Positions 46,800-55,480 of a stretch of DNA of 64,000 nt are shown here, one piece after another. The stretch is taken from positions 16,144 to 80,143 of the forward strand of contig JAETNQ010000010.1 in the NCBI GenBank assembly GCA_021772075.1, written 5' to 3'. The first letter of the stretch is position 1. Every line of letters begins with the position of its first letter. The notes below the pieces were generated by a model. The model saw only the letters and a list, made by a program, of their open reading frames with translations, had not been told where the DNA came from and searched no databases. The position numbers were made by a program, and so were the translations under genes. The DNA is from Lachnospiraceae bacterium (GTDB lineage Bacteria; Bacillota; Clostridia; Lachnospirales; Lachnospiraceae).

Positions 46800-47096
46800 T
46801 TACCTGTAAACCTGTATATACCCGCTGCATACGCCCTCTCTGACCTCCCGCGCGCGGTTCACGAAATAAACCGTAAAATCTGCCAGAACTATAGCCTCGT
46901 TCAGGATATAAAAATAAACTGCCCCGTCCGCCGCAACAAACAGCTTGTGCAGGATGCCGAATACATAGGCTAACAAGATAAAACTCATAAAAAGCAGATT
47001 TTTCCCTTTGGTAGAGCGGCTTTTTATGCTATTGTACAAATTGACCGGCCATGCCAGCCCGAAACATAGAATCATAAGCACTTCTAAAATTGACAT
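46800..47096 (-). CDS. PQ-loop-like small membrane protein
   Basis: 98 residues with three helices (LEVLMILCFGLAWPVNLYNS; SFILLAYVFGILHKL; FYILNEAIVLADFTVYF). The first, ending in a proline and Ser-Arg-Ser pattern, resembles PQ-loop/SWEET-like families. It lies 7 bases after the GH3 gene with GAGGTG ahead of ATG 47096. The transported molecule, if any, is unknown. Confidence 0.75.
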   Translation of the reverse strand: MSILEVLMILCFGLAWPVNLYNSIKSRSTKGKNLLFMSFILLAYVFGILHKLFVAADGAVYFYILNEAIVLADFTVYFVNRAREVREGVCSGYIQVYR

Positions 47097-47103
47097 TTCC
47101 ACC

Positions 47104-48804
47104 TCATAACCGCGTATCCCACAGCCCCGCAAAAGGATCTACCGGACTCTGTCCCCGGAAAGGGCTGCGCCCCATTAATTTTTCCACCATGGCATAGACG
47201 CTTTCCTCATTGCAAGTATAAGCATTAATATAGGTTCCCACCATCGGCACGTCCACCAAGTGGTAAGGATTGGAAAAGGACAAAAACAGCACCGGTATGT
47301 CTCTCACGTACTTCGGCGAATCCTCCCCAAGGAAATCATCCCACACGATGCGGATGGTTGTCTGGTTGCTGCCGACCTTCATATTGGCAAAATAAATCAT
47401 GAGATCCGTTTCTTCTGTGAACTCCGCCAGGCTGCAGTCCTCCCCCGGGAACCGCCCGTCCTTAAAGTAGGACACTTCAAAGCCTTCCTTCTCCAGAAGC
47501 GTCCTGAACAGCTCTATTTCCGGCAAAAGCCCTCCCGGGGGAAGCTTCTCGTTCGTAATCTGTATCAGCTTCACCTTGCGCATTCTTTCCGGAGACAAAG
47601 GAAGCCATTTCTCCCTGTCCTTCACCAGCGTAATGCTGCGCTCCGCGATCTGTCTGGCGACTTCCAGATGTTCCGGACACCGCAGACAGGAAAGCCCCTC
47701 TTGGGGCGGTACGGCGGGCTTTTTCCAAAGGCCGATATGCGCCTTCAGTGCCAGAATACGGGTCACCGCCTCGTCCAGGCGCTTCCGGCTCAAAAACCCT
47801 TTCCTCAGCCCTTCCATCATAAATCCCATATCCTCTTTCCTGTTGATGGTAAACAGGAACATATCGGCTCCCCGTTCGATCGCGGCAGGTACTGCCAAAT
47901 GCCGCGGCATACTGCTGGTAAAGCCTACCATCTGCGTAGCATCTGTCACAATGAGTCCGTTAAAGCCCATTTTTTCCCGCAATATTCCTTGCATAAGCTC
48001 GCTGCTTAAGGAAGCGGGCATGATATCTTCATCCTGAATCCCCGGATTTACCTCGCGGCACAAAGCAGGCTGCTTGATATGGGCGCACATGACAGTGGGC
48101 GCGCCGTCGTCAATTAATTCCTGATAAATGCGGCCATAGGACGCATACCACTCCTGTGCCGACAGGCTGTTGATGCTGCTCATCAGATGCTGGTCGCGGT
48201 CATCCACGCCATCCCCCGGGAAATGTTTCACCGTACTGACCACTCCGTAACGGCGGCAGGCGTCCATATAGCCCTTGGCCATGCGCAGGATGCGCTCCGG
48301 GCTGCTGCCATATGTACGGACATTGGTAATCGGGTTCCCGGGATTTAAGTCGATATCCACAATCGGTTCAAACGTCCAGTTCACCCCTGCGGCCCCGCCT
48401 TCCCTGCATGCTACCTCCGCCAGCCTGTACGCGCTCTGCGCATCGTCTGTCGCGGCGCATCCCATGGGACTGGAAACATATGTGCCGTCTGTCAATCCTC
48501 CGTTCCCTCCGGAGCCTCCCCGTTCCAGATTACAGGCAATCAAAAGCGGGATTTTTGCCTTCTTCTGTATCCGCTCCGTATATTCCCGCATTTTTTCCCC
48601 GGAGAAAGGGCGGTACATCACGCCGCCCGGCTCGGCATCCTCCAGCAAAGCCTCCGGGCTGCTCCCGGGTCTGTCCCATAAAATCTCGCAGAACAACTGC
48701 CCGACTTTTTCCTTGTCCGTCATTCCCTCCAAAGTCTCCTCTACCCAGCGGACGGCCTCATCCTCCAGATAGAACGGTTTCCCTTTCAAATCTATCCTAT
48801 CCAT
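47104..48804 (-). CDS. Glycoside hydrolase family 3 (NagZ-like beta-N-acetylhexosaminidase/beta-glucosidase)
   Basis: About 566 residues, cytosolic (no signal). Family segments are VSTVKHFPGDGVDDRDQHL (GH3 K-H-F-P-G with His/Asp) and LIVTDATQMVGF (nucleophile Asp in this loop). The C-terminal domain is also present. ATG 48804 or 48810 are both possible starts. It lies 13 bases after the permease gene, so it should act on the sugar imported by that ABC system. Confidence 0.9.
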   Translation of the reverse strand: MDRIDLKGKPFYLEDEAVRWVEETLEGMTDKEKVGQLFCEILWDRPGSSPEALLEDAEPGGVMYRPFSGEKMREYTERIQKKAKIPLLIACNLERGGSGGNGGLTDGTYVSSPMGCAATDDAQSAYRLAEVACREGGAAGVNWTFEPIVDIDLNPGNPITNVRTYGSSPERILRMAKGYMDACRRYGVVSTVKHFPGDGVDDRDQHLMSSINSLSAQEWYASYGRIYQELIDDGAPTVMCAHIKQPALCREVNPGIQDEDIMPASLSSELMQGILREKMGFNGLIVTDATQMVGFTSSMPRHLAVPAAIERGADMFLFTINRKEDMGFMMEGLRKGFLSRKRLDEAVTRILALKAHIGLWKKPAVPPQEGLSCLRCPEHLEVARQIAERSITLVKDREKWLPLSPERMRKVKLIQITNEKLPPGGLLPEIELFRTLLEKEGFEVSYFKDGRFPGEDCSLAEFTEETDLMIYFANMKVGSNQTTIRIVWDDFLGEDSPKYVRDIPVLFLSFSNPYHLVDVPMVGTYINAYTCNEESVYAMVEKLMGRSPFRGQSPVDPFAGLWDTRL

Positions 48805-48817
48805 AACCATGCCCTTT

Positions 48818-49804
48818 CTACTCCTTATTACGCATACGCTCATAAATACGTTCGCTGTAAACATCCAGAACCACGGCTACCAGAATAATCACGCCCTTGG
48901 AGACCATCTGCCAGTAGCTCGATACTTTCAGCAGATTCAGCCCGTTGCTGATCAGGCCTATCACCAGGCAGCCGAACAAAGTTCCTCCTACCGTACCCGA
49001 TCCTCCGCCCATAGGCGTTCCGCCGATCACGACCGCCGCGATAATATCCATGACCGTATCCCCGCCCAGCGTAGTCTGCGCAGATGCCACCCGCCCGCAG
49101 GACACAAGCGCCATAATAGCGATCGTAAATCCCAAAAGTGCGGACACATACACCCTTGTGCGCTCCACATGGATACCGGAAACACGCGCGGCATCCGGGT
49201 TGCCCCCTACTGCGATGACATTCCGTCCGAACTGGGTCCGGCTGAATAGGATGTGGCCTGCCACAATAAAGACAACCATCAGCAGTACCGAAAATGGAAT
49301 CGGCCCTATATATCCCTGCCCCATGAAAATAATTCCTTCGTTCAGATTACTGATCGGGGAACCGTTGGAAAGCAGCATCAGCACTCCCCGGAATACCTGC
49401 TGCATCGCCAGCGTCACAAGAAAGGGCGGCAGATTAAAGCGGTTCTCGATCACCGCATTCATGCTGCTGCAGAACATCGCGATCACGATACAGATAAGCA
49501 AAATTGCCACGAAGGGCAGGGATGTCTGACTCAACAATCCGCTGATAATGCCGATCATGCACATCATATATCCCGCCGAAAGGTCCACGCTGTCCGAAGC
49601 CAGCAAAAAGGTATAGCCCACGCCGATAATCCCGTTCGCCGCTATCTGTCTCGCAAGGCTCATCAGATTGCTGCCGGTCAGGAAGGTATCTGTCGAAAGC
49701 ATCAACAGGATAAAGAATAAGATCACGAGCAGGAAAGCCCTGTTTTTCAGAAAAAATATGAGTACGGCATCCCCCGTCCACTTTTTCTTTGTTTTTTGCT
49801 GCAT
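48818..49804 (-). CDS. Sugar ABC transporter permease (RbsC/MglC family)
   Basis: 328 residues with about nine helices. Motifs of the family are GVGYTFLLASDSVDLSAG and AAVVIGGTPMGGGSGTVGGT. ATG 49804 has AGGAGG 9 bases upstream. It follows the ATPase gene directly. Confidence 0.93.
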   Translation of the reverse strand: MQQKTKKKWTGDAVLIFFLKNRAFLLVILFFILLMLSTDTFLTGSNLMSLARQIAANGIIGVGYTFLLASDSVDLSAGYMMCMIGIISGLLSQTSLPFVAILLICIVIAMFCSSMNAVIENRFNLPPFLVTLAMQQVFRGVLMLLSNGSPISNLNEGIIFMGQGYIGPIPFSVLLMVVFIVAGHILFSRTQFGRNVIAVGGNPDAARVSGIHVERTRVYVSALLGFTIAIMALVSCGRVASAQTTLGGDTVMDIIAAVVIGGTPMGGGSGTVGGTLFGCLVIGLISNGLNLLKVSSYWQMVSKGVIILVAVVLDVYSERIYERMRNKE

Positions 49805-49805
49805 A

Positions 49806-51317
49806 TCATTTCTCCTCCTTTTTCTCTCTGCCCGGCAGTCCGAACATTTCAGCCATGATCTCTTCCGCTTCGGCCTCCCGCCTGTCATGCTCCGCCACAA
49901 TGCGTCCCTGCCGGATGACCAGCACTCTGTCGCTCATTCCCATCACCTCCGGCAAATCGCTGGAAATCAGCAGAATCGCCATGCCCTGGCGGGCCAGTTC
50001 ATTGCAGTATCCGTATATTTCGCTTTTCGCCCCCACATCCACCCCGCGGGTAGGCTCGTCCATAATCAGGATGCTGGGGCCGGTCATCAGCGCCCTCCCG
50101 ATCATCACCTTCTGCTGGTTTCCTCCGGAAAGGGACCAAATCGGCGCTCTGCTTCCGGCTGTTTTGACACGCAGTTCCTTGATCATCGCTTCTGTGTCGG
50201 CTTCCTCCCTCTTCCGGCTGATAAACCCGCTTTTACAAATTTTATAAAAATAAGCAAGCGTCATATTCATCTGCACATTCATTTTCTTGATGACGCCCTG
50301 CCGAAGGCGGTCTTCCGTCACCATCGCTATTTTATGGTTCAGCCCTTCCCGGGGGGAACGGTTTTCCACTTTCTTTCCGTCCACGTAGATTTCCCCTTCA
50401 TCGGCCGGCATAATGCCATATATGCTTTGCATGATTTCCGTCCTGCCCGCCCCTACCAGCCCGGCAAATCCCAGAACCTCCCCTGCCCTGACCTGAAAGC
50501 TGATATCTTCAAAAACTCCTTTCAGGCTAAGGTGCTTTACTTCCAAAAGCACTTTCCCCAGCGCCGTCATCACCTTGGGGTAAAGATTTTCCACCTTCCT
50601 CCCGGCAATGCCGTTAATCAGCTCCTCCATGGTCAATCCCCCGACCTCGCGTTCCTCCACCATATGTCCGTCGCGGAATATCGTCACCCTGTCGGCAAGA
50701 TCAAAAACCTCCTCCAGCTTATGGCTGATAAACAAAACGGAAACTCCTTCCTCCGTCAGCTTTCGGATAATCTTATACAGAACCTTTACCTCTTTATCGG
50801 ATAAGGCACTCGTCGGCTCGTCCATAATGACAATCCGGGAGCCGTAGGAAATCGCTCTCGCGATCTCCACCATCTGCATCTGGGCGGTACTCAGATCCTT
50901 TACCTTTTCTTTCGGATCCAGCTCTATCTCGTAATCATCAAAGAGCTGCTGCGTGCGCTTCTCGCATAAAGACGGCATATAAATTCCGCCCCTTGAAAAC
51001 TGCCCGCACCTCCCAATCCAGACATTATCGGCCACCGACATGCTCGGAACAAGGCAAAGCTCCTGGTGTATCATGGAAATCCCCTTCTGCAGGGCATCAT
51101 GGGGGCTCTTGGGTTCATAAGGCTCTCCGTTTAAAACCATCTCTCCTTTGCTGGGCGGAAAACTTCCTAACAGGATGTTCATCATCGTCGATTTTCCCGC
51201 CCCGTTTTCCCCTGCCAGAGCCAGCACCTCTCCTTTTTCCAAGTGAAAACTAACGTCCGTCAGGGCATGGGTCTGGTAAAAATTTTTGCTGACGCCCTTT
51301 ACCTCTAATATTTTCAA
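49806..51317 (-). CDS. Sugar ABC transporter ATP-binding protein (RbsA/MglA family)
   Basis: 503 residues with two ATPase halves. The first has GENGAGKSTMM and VIMDEPTSALS. The second has a degenerate Walker A (GLVGAGRTEIMQ), signature LSGGNQQKVMIG and LIMDEPTRGVDVG. It energises uptake of a pentose, galactose or related sugar. Confidence 0.95.
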   Translation of the reverse strand: MKILEVKGVSKNFYQTHALTDVSFHLEKGEVLALAGENGAGKSTMMNILLGSFPPSKGEMVLNGEPYEPKSPHDALQKGISMIHQELCLVPSMSVADNVWIGRCGQFSRGGIYMPSLCEKRTQQLFDDYEIELDPKEKVKDLSTAQMQMVEIARAISYGSRIVIMDEPTSALSDKEVKVLYKIIRKLTEEGVSVLFISHKLEEVFDLADRVTIFRDGHMVEEREVGGLTMEELINGIAGRKVENLYPKVMTALGKVLLEVKHLSLKGVFEDISFQVRAGEVLGFAGLVGAGRTEIMQSIYGIMPADEGEIYVDGKKVENRSPREGLNHKIAMVTEDRLRQGVIKKMNVQMNMTLAYFYKICKSGFISRKREEADTEAMIKELRVKTAGSRAPIWSLSGGNQQKVMIGRALMTGPSILIMDEPTRGVDVGAKSEIYGYCNELARQGMAILLISSDLPEVMGMSDRVLVIRQGRIVAEHDRREAEAEEIMAEMFGLPGREKKEEK

Positions 51318-51356
51318 TCCGCATACCGCCTTTCCTGTTTTGCCGTCACCCCGTTT

Positions 51357-52484
51357 TTATTCCTCCGCCGTCATGCCGTTCGCTTCCATGACGGAAACAT
51401 AAGTATCCGGTGTTACCAGCTGGTAATATCCCTCTACCTGGTTGGTTTTTTCCACCGTTTCGCCATTTAATGCCGCTTCCACATAGTCTGCGGAAGAAAC
51501 CGCCAGCTGCCTCATCGCCATCAGCACAGTCGCATCCAGTTCCCCGCTTTTTAAATATGCCTGTCCCGTCGTGGAACAGTCGATCGATACGATGATGAAG
51601 TCCTCCACTGACTCCCCTTTTGCCTTGATCGCATTAATAATTCCTGCCGCCTGTTCATCCGACTGAGTGACAAAGCAGTTGATTTCCGGATAGGTGGTCA
51701 GCATATCACTGGTAATGTCGTATGCTTTCTGCGTATCAAACTCCGCATACTGGCTGGCCACCAGATGAACCCGGTCCGCATATTCCCCTTTCAGGCAGTT
51801 TTCCTCAAAACCTTCATAACGCTGCTCCACGGAGGAAGAGCCGGACTGTCCGTATATAAATGCGATATTCAGCTCCAATGCCTCATCCTGTCCTAAAAGC
51901 CCGTTCAAATATTCGCCCTGCACCTTTCCGGCTTCGCGGTGGTCTCCCGCCACATAGGTAAAATAGCTGTCCTCTTCTGCTGCAATCGCGCGCCCCGCTA
52001 TAATCACCGGAATCCCTGCAGCGCCTAATTCCCCGATGGCTGCCGCAGAGCCTTCCGTATCGCAGCCCATAATGACAACCGCATCGCAGCCCATATTCAT
52101 CAATGCCTCCATATTATTCAATTCCGTCGTCACATCTCCGTTGGCATTCTGCAGAACAGGCTCCCACCCTTTTTCCTTAGCTACATCTTCAAAATAATCC
52201 GCCATAGTTTTCATCGTAGAGTCCATGGAGTTGAGGGAGTATCCGATTAAATAACTGTCCTTGTCTGCCGCTTCGCTCGTTTCTTCTTCTGCTCCGCCCG
52301 TTTCCGCAGCAGCCGCCCCCTCATTTGTCTCTGCCGCATCTGCTTCCGGCGCATTTTTTCCATCAGACCTTTCCCCGGAATTGCCGCACCCTATCGCTCC
52401 AAACACCATCAGCCCGGCCAGCAGCAGTGCAAATATCCTGCGGTATAAATTTCTGGCTACCTCTTTTTTTTCCGTTCTTTTCAT
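51357..52484 (-). CDS. Sugar-binding lipoprotein of ABC importer
   Basis: 375 residues: lipobox signal peptide (LLAGLMVFGAIGCGN, Cys about residue 33), an acidic linker, then a type-I periplasmic-binding domain (IGYSLNSMDSTMKTM; VIMGCDTEGSAAAI; VSIDCSTTGQAYL). It is the first gene of the ABC-GH3 cluster. ATG 52484 has AAGGAGG upstream. Confidence 0.93.
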   Translation of the reverse strand: MKRTEKKEVARNLYRRIFALLLAGLMVFGAIGCGNSGERSDGKNAPEADAAETNEGAAAAETGGAEEETSEAADKDSYLIGYSLNSMDSTMKTMADYFEDVAKEKGWEPVLQNANGDVTTELNNMEALMNMGCDAVVIMGCDTEGSAAAIGELGAAGIPVIIAGRAIAAEEDSYFTYVAGDHREAGKVQGEYLNGLLGQDEALELNIAFIYGQSGSSSVEQRYEGFEENCLKGEYADRVHLVASQYAEFDTQKAYDITSDMLTTYPEINCFVTQSDEQAAGIINAIKAKGESVEDFIIVSIDCSTTGQAYLKSGELDATVLMAMRQLAVSSADYVEAALNGETVEKTNQVEGYYQLVTPDTYVSVMEANGMTAEE

Positions 52485-52507
52485 AAATACCCTCCTTATT
52501 TAAAATT

Positions 52508-52577
52508 ACTTTTGCAAAATACTTTTGCAAATCTATTTAATTAATCATATTGTACACAGGCATGTGCCGTTTGTCAA
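52508..52577 (-). promoter_or_regulatory. Promoter and repeat operators of the sugar ABC-GH3 cluster
   Basis: TTGACA (52572-52577) and TACAAT (52549-52554) with a 17-base spacer. Just downstream, ACTTTTGCAAA occurs twice 14 bases apart (52508-52531), each with the palindrome TTTGCAAA. These are candidate repressor sites, perhaps for the ROK protein. Confidence 0.6.
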
Positions 52578-52669
52578 TAAGATTCTTTTATATTTTCCTT
52601 TTTTCTTCAAAGGCATTCCGCTCTATTCTCTTTCATATTACAATTTGTCAAGTCTTTTTTATTATTTTC

Positions 52670-52700
52670 ATATTGACAAATTTCAATATATAAATATAAT
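52670..52700 (+). promoter_or_regulatory. arsR promoter and ArsR-type operator 1
   Basis: TTGACA (52673-52678), 16-base spacer, TATAAT (52695-52700). The palindrome ATATTGA-N6-TCAATAT (52670-52689) covers the -35 box. Autorepression is the expected outcome. Confidence 0.75.
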
Positions 52701-52736
52701 AATAGCATAGACGGAATTTGAAGGGAGGTGCCTAAG

Positions 52737-53048
52737 CTGATTGACGAAAGAAAGATACCAACGGTTTTCAAGGCTTTTTGCGACGAAAACCGTATTAAAA
52801 TCTTAAAGCAGTTACTGACAGGGGAGAAGTGTGCCTGCGTATTGTTGGACAATCTGCATATTTCACAACCGACATTATCGCATCACATGAAGATTCTATG
52901 CGATTCAGGTATTGTAGTTATGCGGAAAGAGGGAAAATGGACACATTATTCCATTTCGCCGGAGGGTGCTGCATATGCTTCCGAATGCCTGCTGTCCCTT
53001 ACATCTATAAATAATTCCGGCAAAGATAAGTCATGTTGTGATAAGTAA
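52737..53048 (+). CDS. ArsR-family metalloregulator
   Basis: About 103 residues. Winged helix with NRIKILKQLL, metal-type cysteines in GEKCACVLLD, and recognition helix ISQPTLSHHMKIL; a C-terminal CC pair (KSCCDK) is also present. The start is uncertain: GTG at 52728 overlaps the GGGAGG site, while an uncommon CTG at 52737, 8 bases after it, gives MIDERKIP, which resembles relatives. It should release DNA on binding arsenite or a similar metal. Confidence 0.85.
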   Translation: MIDERKIPTVFKAFCDENRIKILKQLLTGEKCACVLLDNLHISQPTLSHHMKILCDSGIVVMRKEGKWTHYSISPEGAAYASECLLSLTSINNSGKDKSCCDK

Positions 53049-53085
53049 AAATATTTGCTTTCCCTCATGGCTTTTCAGCATAAAT

Positions 53086-53105
53086 ATATTGATATATTTC
53101 AATAT
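53086..53105 (+). promoter_or_regulatory. ArsR-type operator 2
   Basis: A second ATATTGA-N6-TCAATAT palindrome lies 21 bases before the permease start. It has the same arms and spacing as the first. Confidence 0.7.
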
Positions 53106-53126
53106 TTCTATGAATGGAGGTTTGTT

Positions 53127-54140
53127 ATGGAAACACTAAAAACGAGTTGGGATTTTTTTCAAAATGAAATTCTCGGCATGCACTGGTTAAACCGTTTCAT
53201 CGGCAGTCTGCTTGATGCCTGCGGTTTAGACGCCACTGGCAAGATCGGCGGGAGTGTCCAGTTTTTTCTCTACGATACCATTAAAATCATGGTGCTCTTG
53301 GGTGTTCTGATTTTGCTTATTTCGTATATTCAGAGTTATTTCCCGCCGGAAAGGACAAAGAACATTCTTGGAAGATTCCATGGTATCGGGGCTAACATGA
53401 CAGCGGCTCTGCTTGGCACGGTAACACCGTTCTGCTCCTGTTCATCAATACCGCTGTTTATCGGCTTTACAAATGCCGGATTACCATTGGGCGTAACTTT
53501 TTCCTTTCTGATTTCCTCCCCAATGGTTGACCTCGGTTCGCTTGTGCTGCTGATGAGCATATTCGGGTGGAAAGTCGCAATAACCTATGTTGTGCTTGGG
53601 CTTGTCATTGCTGTTGCAGGCGGTACTATGATTGAGAAACTGCGTCTTGATAATTATGTGGAGGAATTTATACGCAAGGGAAATTCCGTTGATATTGCCG
53701 GGGAGGAATTGTGCTTCAAAGACCGCATGAAATACGCATGGGAACAGGTTGTATCTACGGCAAAAAAGGTTGCACCGTATGTTTTGATCGGTGTCGCTAT
53801 TGGTGCTTTTATCCATAACTGGATACCCGAAGATTTTATCGTGCGTGTTCTCGGAACAGGCAATCCTTTAGGCGTTATTATTGCTACAGCTGCGGGCATT
53901 CCTATGTACGCGGATATTTTTGGCACAATCCCGATTGCCGAAGCACTTTTGGCAAAAGGCGCAAAGCTCGGCGTTGTCTTATCCTTTATGATGGGTGTAA
54001 CAACCTTATCCTTACCGTCTGTGATTATGCTCCGCAAAGCTGTTAAACCTAGGCTGCTTGCTGTTTTTATAACAATCTGCACCGTTGGCATTATTGTTGT
54101 CGGTTATTTCTTCAATGCAATTCAATTTTTACTTGTGTGA
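53127..54140 (+). CDS. Permease of the ArsP/DUF318 (UPF0718) family
   Basis: 337 residues with about eight to nine helices. The characteristic loop is VTPFCSCSSIPLFIGF, with Cys residues needed for organoarsenical export in relatives; the second half has AAGIPMYADIFGTIP. ATG 53127 has GGAGG 6 bases upstream. It sits between an ArsR regulator and a thioredoxin-like protein, supporting metal or metalloid efflux. Confidence 0.88.
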   Translation: METLKTSWDFFQNEILGMHWLNRFIGSLLDACGLDATGKIGGSVQFFLYDTIKIMVLLGVLILLISYIQSYFPPERTKNILGRFHGIGANMTAALLGTVTPFCSCSSIPLFIGFTNAGLPLGVTFSFLISSPMVDLGSLVLLMSIFGWKVAITYVVLGLVIAVAGGTMIEKLRLDNYVEEFIRKGNSVDIAGEELCFKDRMKYAWEQVVSTAKKVAPYVLIGVAIGAFIHNWIPEDFIVRVLGTGNPLGVIIATAAGIPMYADIFGTIPIAEALLAKGAKLGVVLSFMMGVTTLSLPSVIMLRKAVKPRLLAVFITICTVGIIVVGYFFNAIQFLLV

Positions 54141-54224
54141 ATCGTCTTGAAATCAAACGCAGCCACTTGGCTCGTTGCTCGCGGGAATAAAAATAATTCA
54201 AATTAACATGGAGGTAATTTTATT

Positions 54225-54518
54225 ATGGCATTATTGGAAAAGAAAAAAGAAGAAGAAAAGAAAGCTCCTGCTTGTCTTTGTTGTATCAAAGTTTTAGGTT
54301 CGGGTTGTGCGTCCTGTCATGCACTCTACGACAACACAAAGGAAGCTGTTAAAAAAATGGGGCTTTCAGTGGAAGTAGAATATGTAACTGATTTACAAAA
54401 AATTATGGAATATGGCGTTATAAGTATGCCTGCCCTTGTTATAAATGAAAAAGCAGCAGCTATGGGTAAAGTATTGAAACCCGCCGATGTCGAAAAACTA
54501 CTGTACAAATATTCATAA
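54225..54518 (+). CDS. Thioredoxin-like redox-active disulfide protein
   Basis: 97 residues: a Lys/Glu-rich start, then a short thioredoxin fold with LGSGCASCHALYDN (CxxC) and the cis-Pro loop ISMPALVINE. The family (TM0996/MTH895) is often next to ArsP-type permeases and may deliver or reduce the metalloid. GGAGG precedes ATG 54225. Confidence 0.88.
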   Translation: MALLEKKKEEEKKAPACLCCIKVLGSGCASCHALYDNTKEAVKKMGLSVEVEYVTDLQKIMEYGVISMPALVINEKAAAMGKVLKPADVEKLLYKYS

Positions 54519-54534
54519 CGGGCTTCCTGTCCTT

Positions 54535-54668
54535 CCCCTTCGCAGGCAAAGCTGATCCGGATGCTGTAACGCTCCCCGGTGGCGCTGTTCATGATATCTG
54601 CCTGAATAGAATTTTTAAAAATCAGATCTTGGCAAATTTGAAAAATATCCTTTTTTGCTGTATGATGA
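54535..54668 (-). pseudogene. Possible C-terminal gene fragment
   Basis: The minus strand reads a protein-like stretch (DLIFKNSIQADIMNSATGER, then YSIRISFACEGEGQEA) without a start or natural end. The family is not recognised. It fills most of the 186 bases between the thioredoxin-like gene and the response regulator and may mark an insertion junction. Confidence 0.3.
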
Positions 54669-54704
54669 TACTGGATTTTTATAAAAAGTCGAGGTGAAAC
54701 CAAT

Positions 54705-55478
54705 TTGAAAATTGCTTTAGTAGATGATGAACAGAAGTATCTGGACGAGATGGCGAAACTCGTCCGTGATTTTTGCACACAGCGCTGCTGCCAGATGGAA
54801 ACCGTCCCCTTCTTAACCGGGGCGGCTTTCCTTAAGGCATTTGAGGACGGCGGCTTTTCTGCCGTATTTATGGATATTTACATGGACGGCATAGACGGTG
54901 TCGCCGCCGCAATGAAGATGCGGGGCATGGACAGCAGATGTGTCCTTGTGTTCCTGACTTCCAGCATGGACTTCATGCCGGATGCTTTTTCCTGCCACGC
55001 ATTTGAATACATCACCAAGCCTTTCTCCCCGCAGCGCATCTTCCAGGTCCTCACGGACATTCTGGAAGTGCTTCCGCCGCTGCAAAAATACATAGAGGTG
55101 ATAAGCGACAGAAAAACGATCCGGGTATTCCTTTATGAGATTGCCTCCGTTATCACGGACGCGCATTATCTTGACATCGCCCTGACAAGCGGGGAAACGC
55201 TGCACTGCCGCATGACCATGCCGGAATTTGTGGAACTTACAAACGGGGATTCCCGTTTCCTTCCCGTCAACAAAGGGATCATTGTAAATGCCGAATACAT
55301 CCTTGAATTCGAGGACAACTGCTGCGTCATGGAAAACGGCGGGAAGTTCCCGATCCGTGTACGGGACCGCCTGAAAATCGAGCAGGCGGCAAGGGATTAC
55401 CATTTCAAAGCGATACGGGAGCGTCAGGCGCACTTTGCCAGACGTACTACGCCTGACGGCATCAGGAAGGGAGACTGA
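54705..55478 (+). CDS. LytTR-family response regulator (AgrA-like)
   Basis: 257 residues. Receiver with phospho-Asp in VFMDIYMDGIDG and Lys in ITKPFSPQR; C-terminal LytTR DNA-binding domain (FLPVNKGIIVNAEYI). TTG start at 54705 has GAGGTG 8 bases upstream. It is followed by its kinase after 2 bases. No autoinducer peptide or AgrB gene is next to it. Confidence 0.9.
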   Translation: MKIALVDDEQKYLDEMAKLVRDFCTQRCCQMETVPFLTGAAFLKAFEDGGFSAVFMDIYMDGIDGVAAAMKMRGMDSRCVLVFLTSSMDFMPDAFSCHAFEYITKPFSPQRIFQVLTDILEVLPPLQKYIEVISDRKTIRVFLYEIASVITDAHYLDIALTSGETLHCRMTMPEFVELTNGDSRFLPVNKGIIVNAEYILEFEDNCCVMENGGKFPIRVRDRLKIEQAARDYHFKAIRERQAHFARRTTPDGIRKGD

Positions 55479-55480
55479 AC

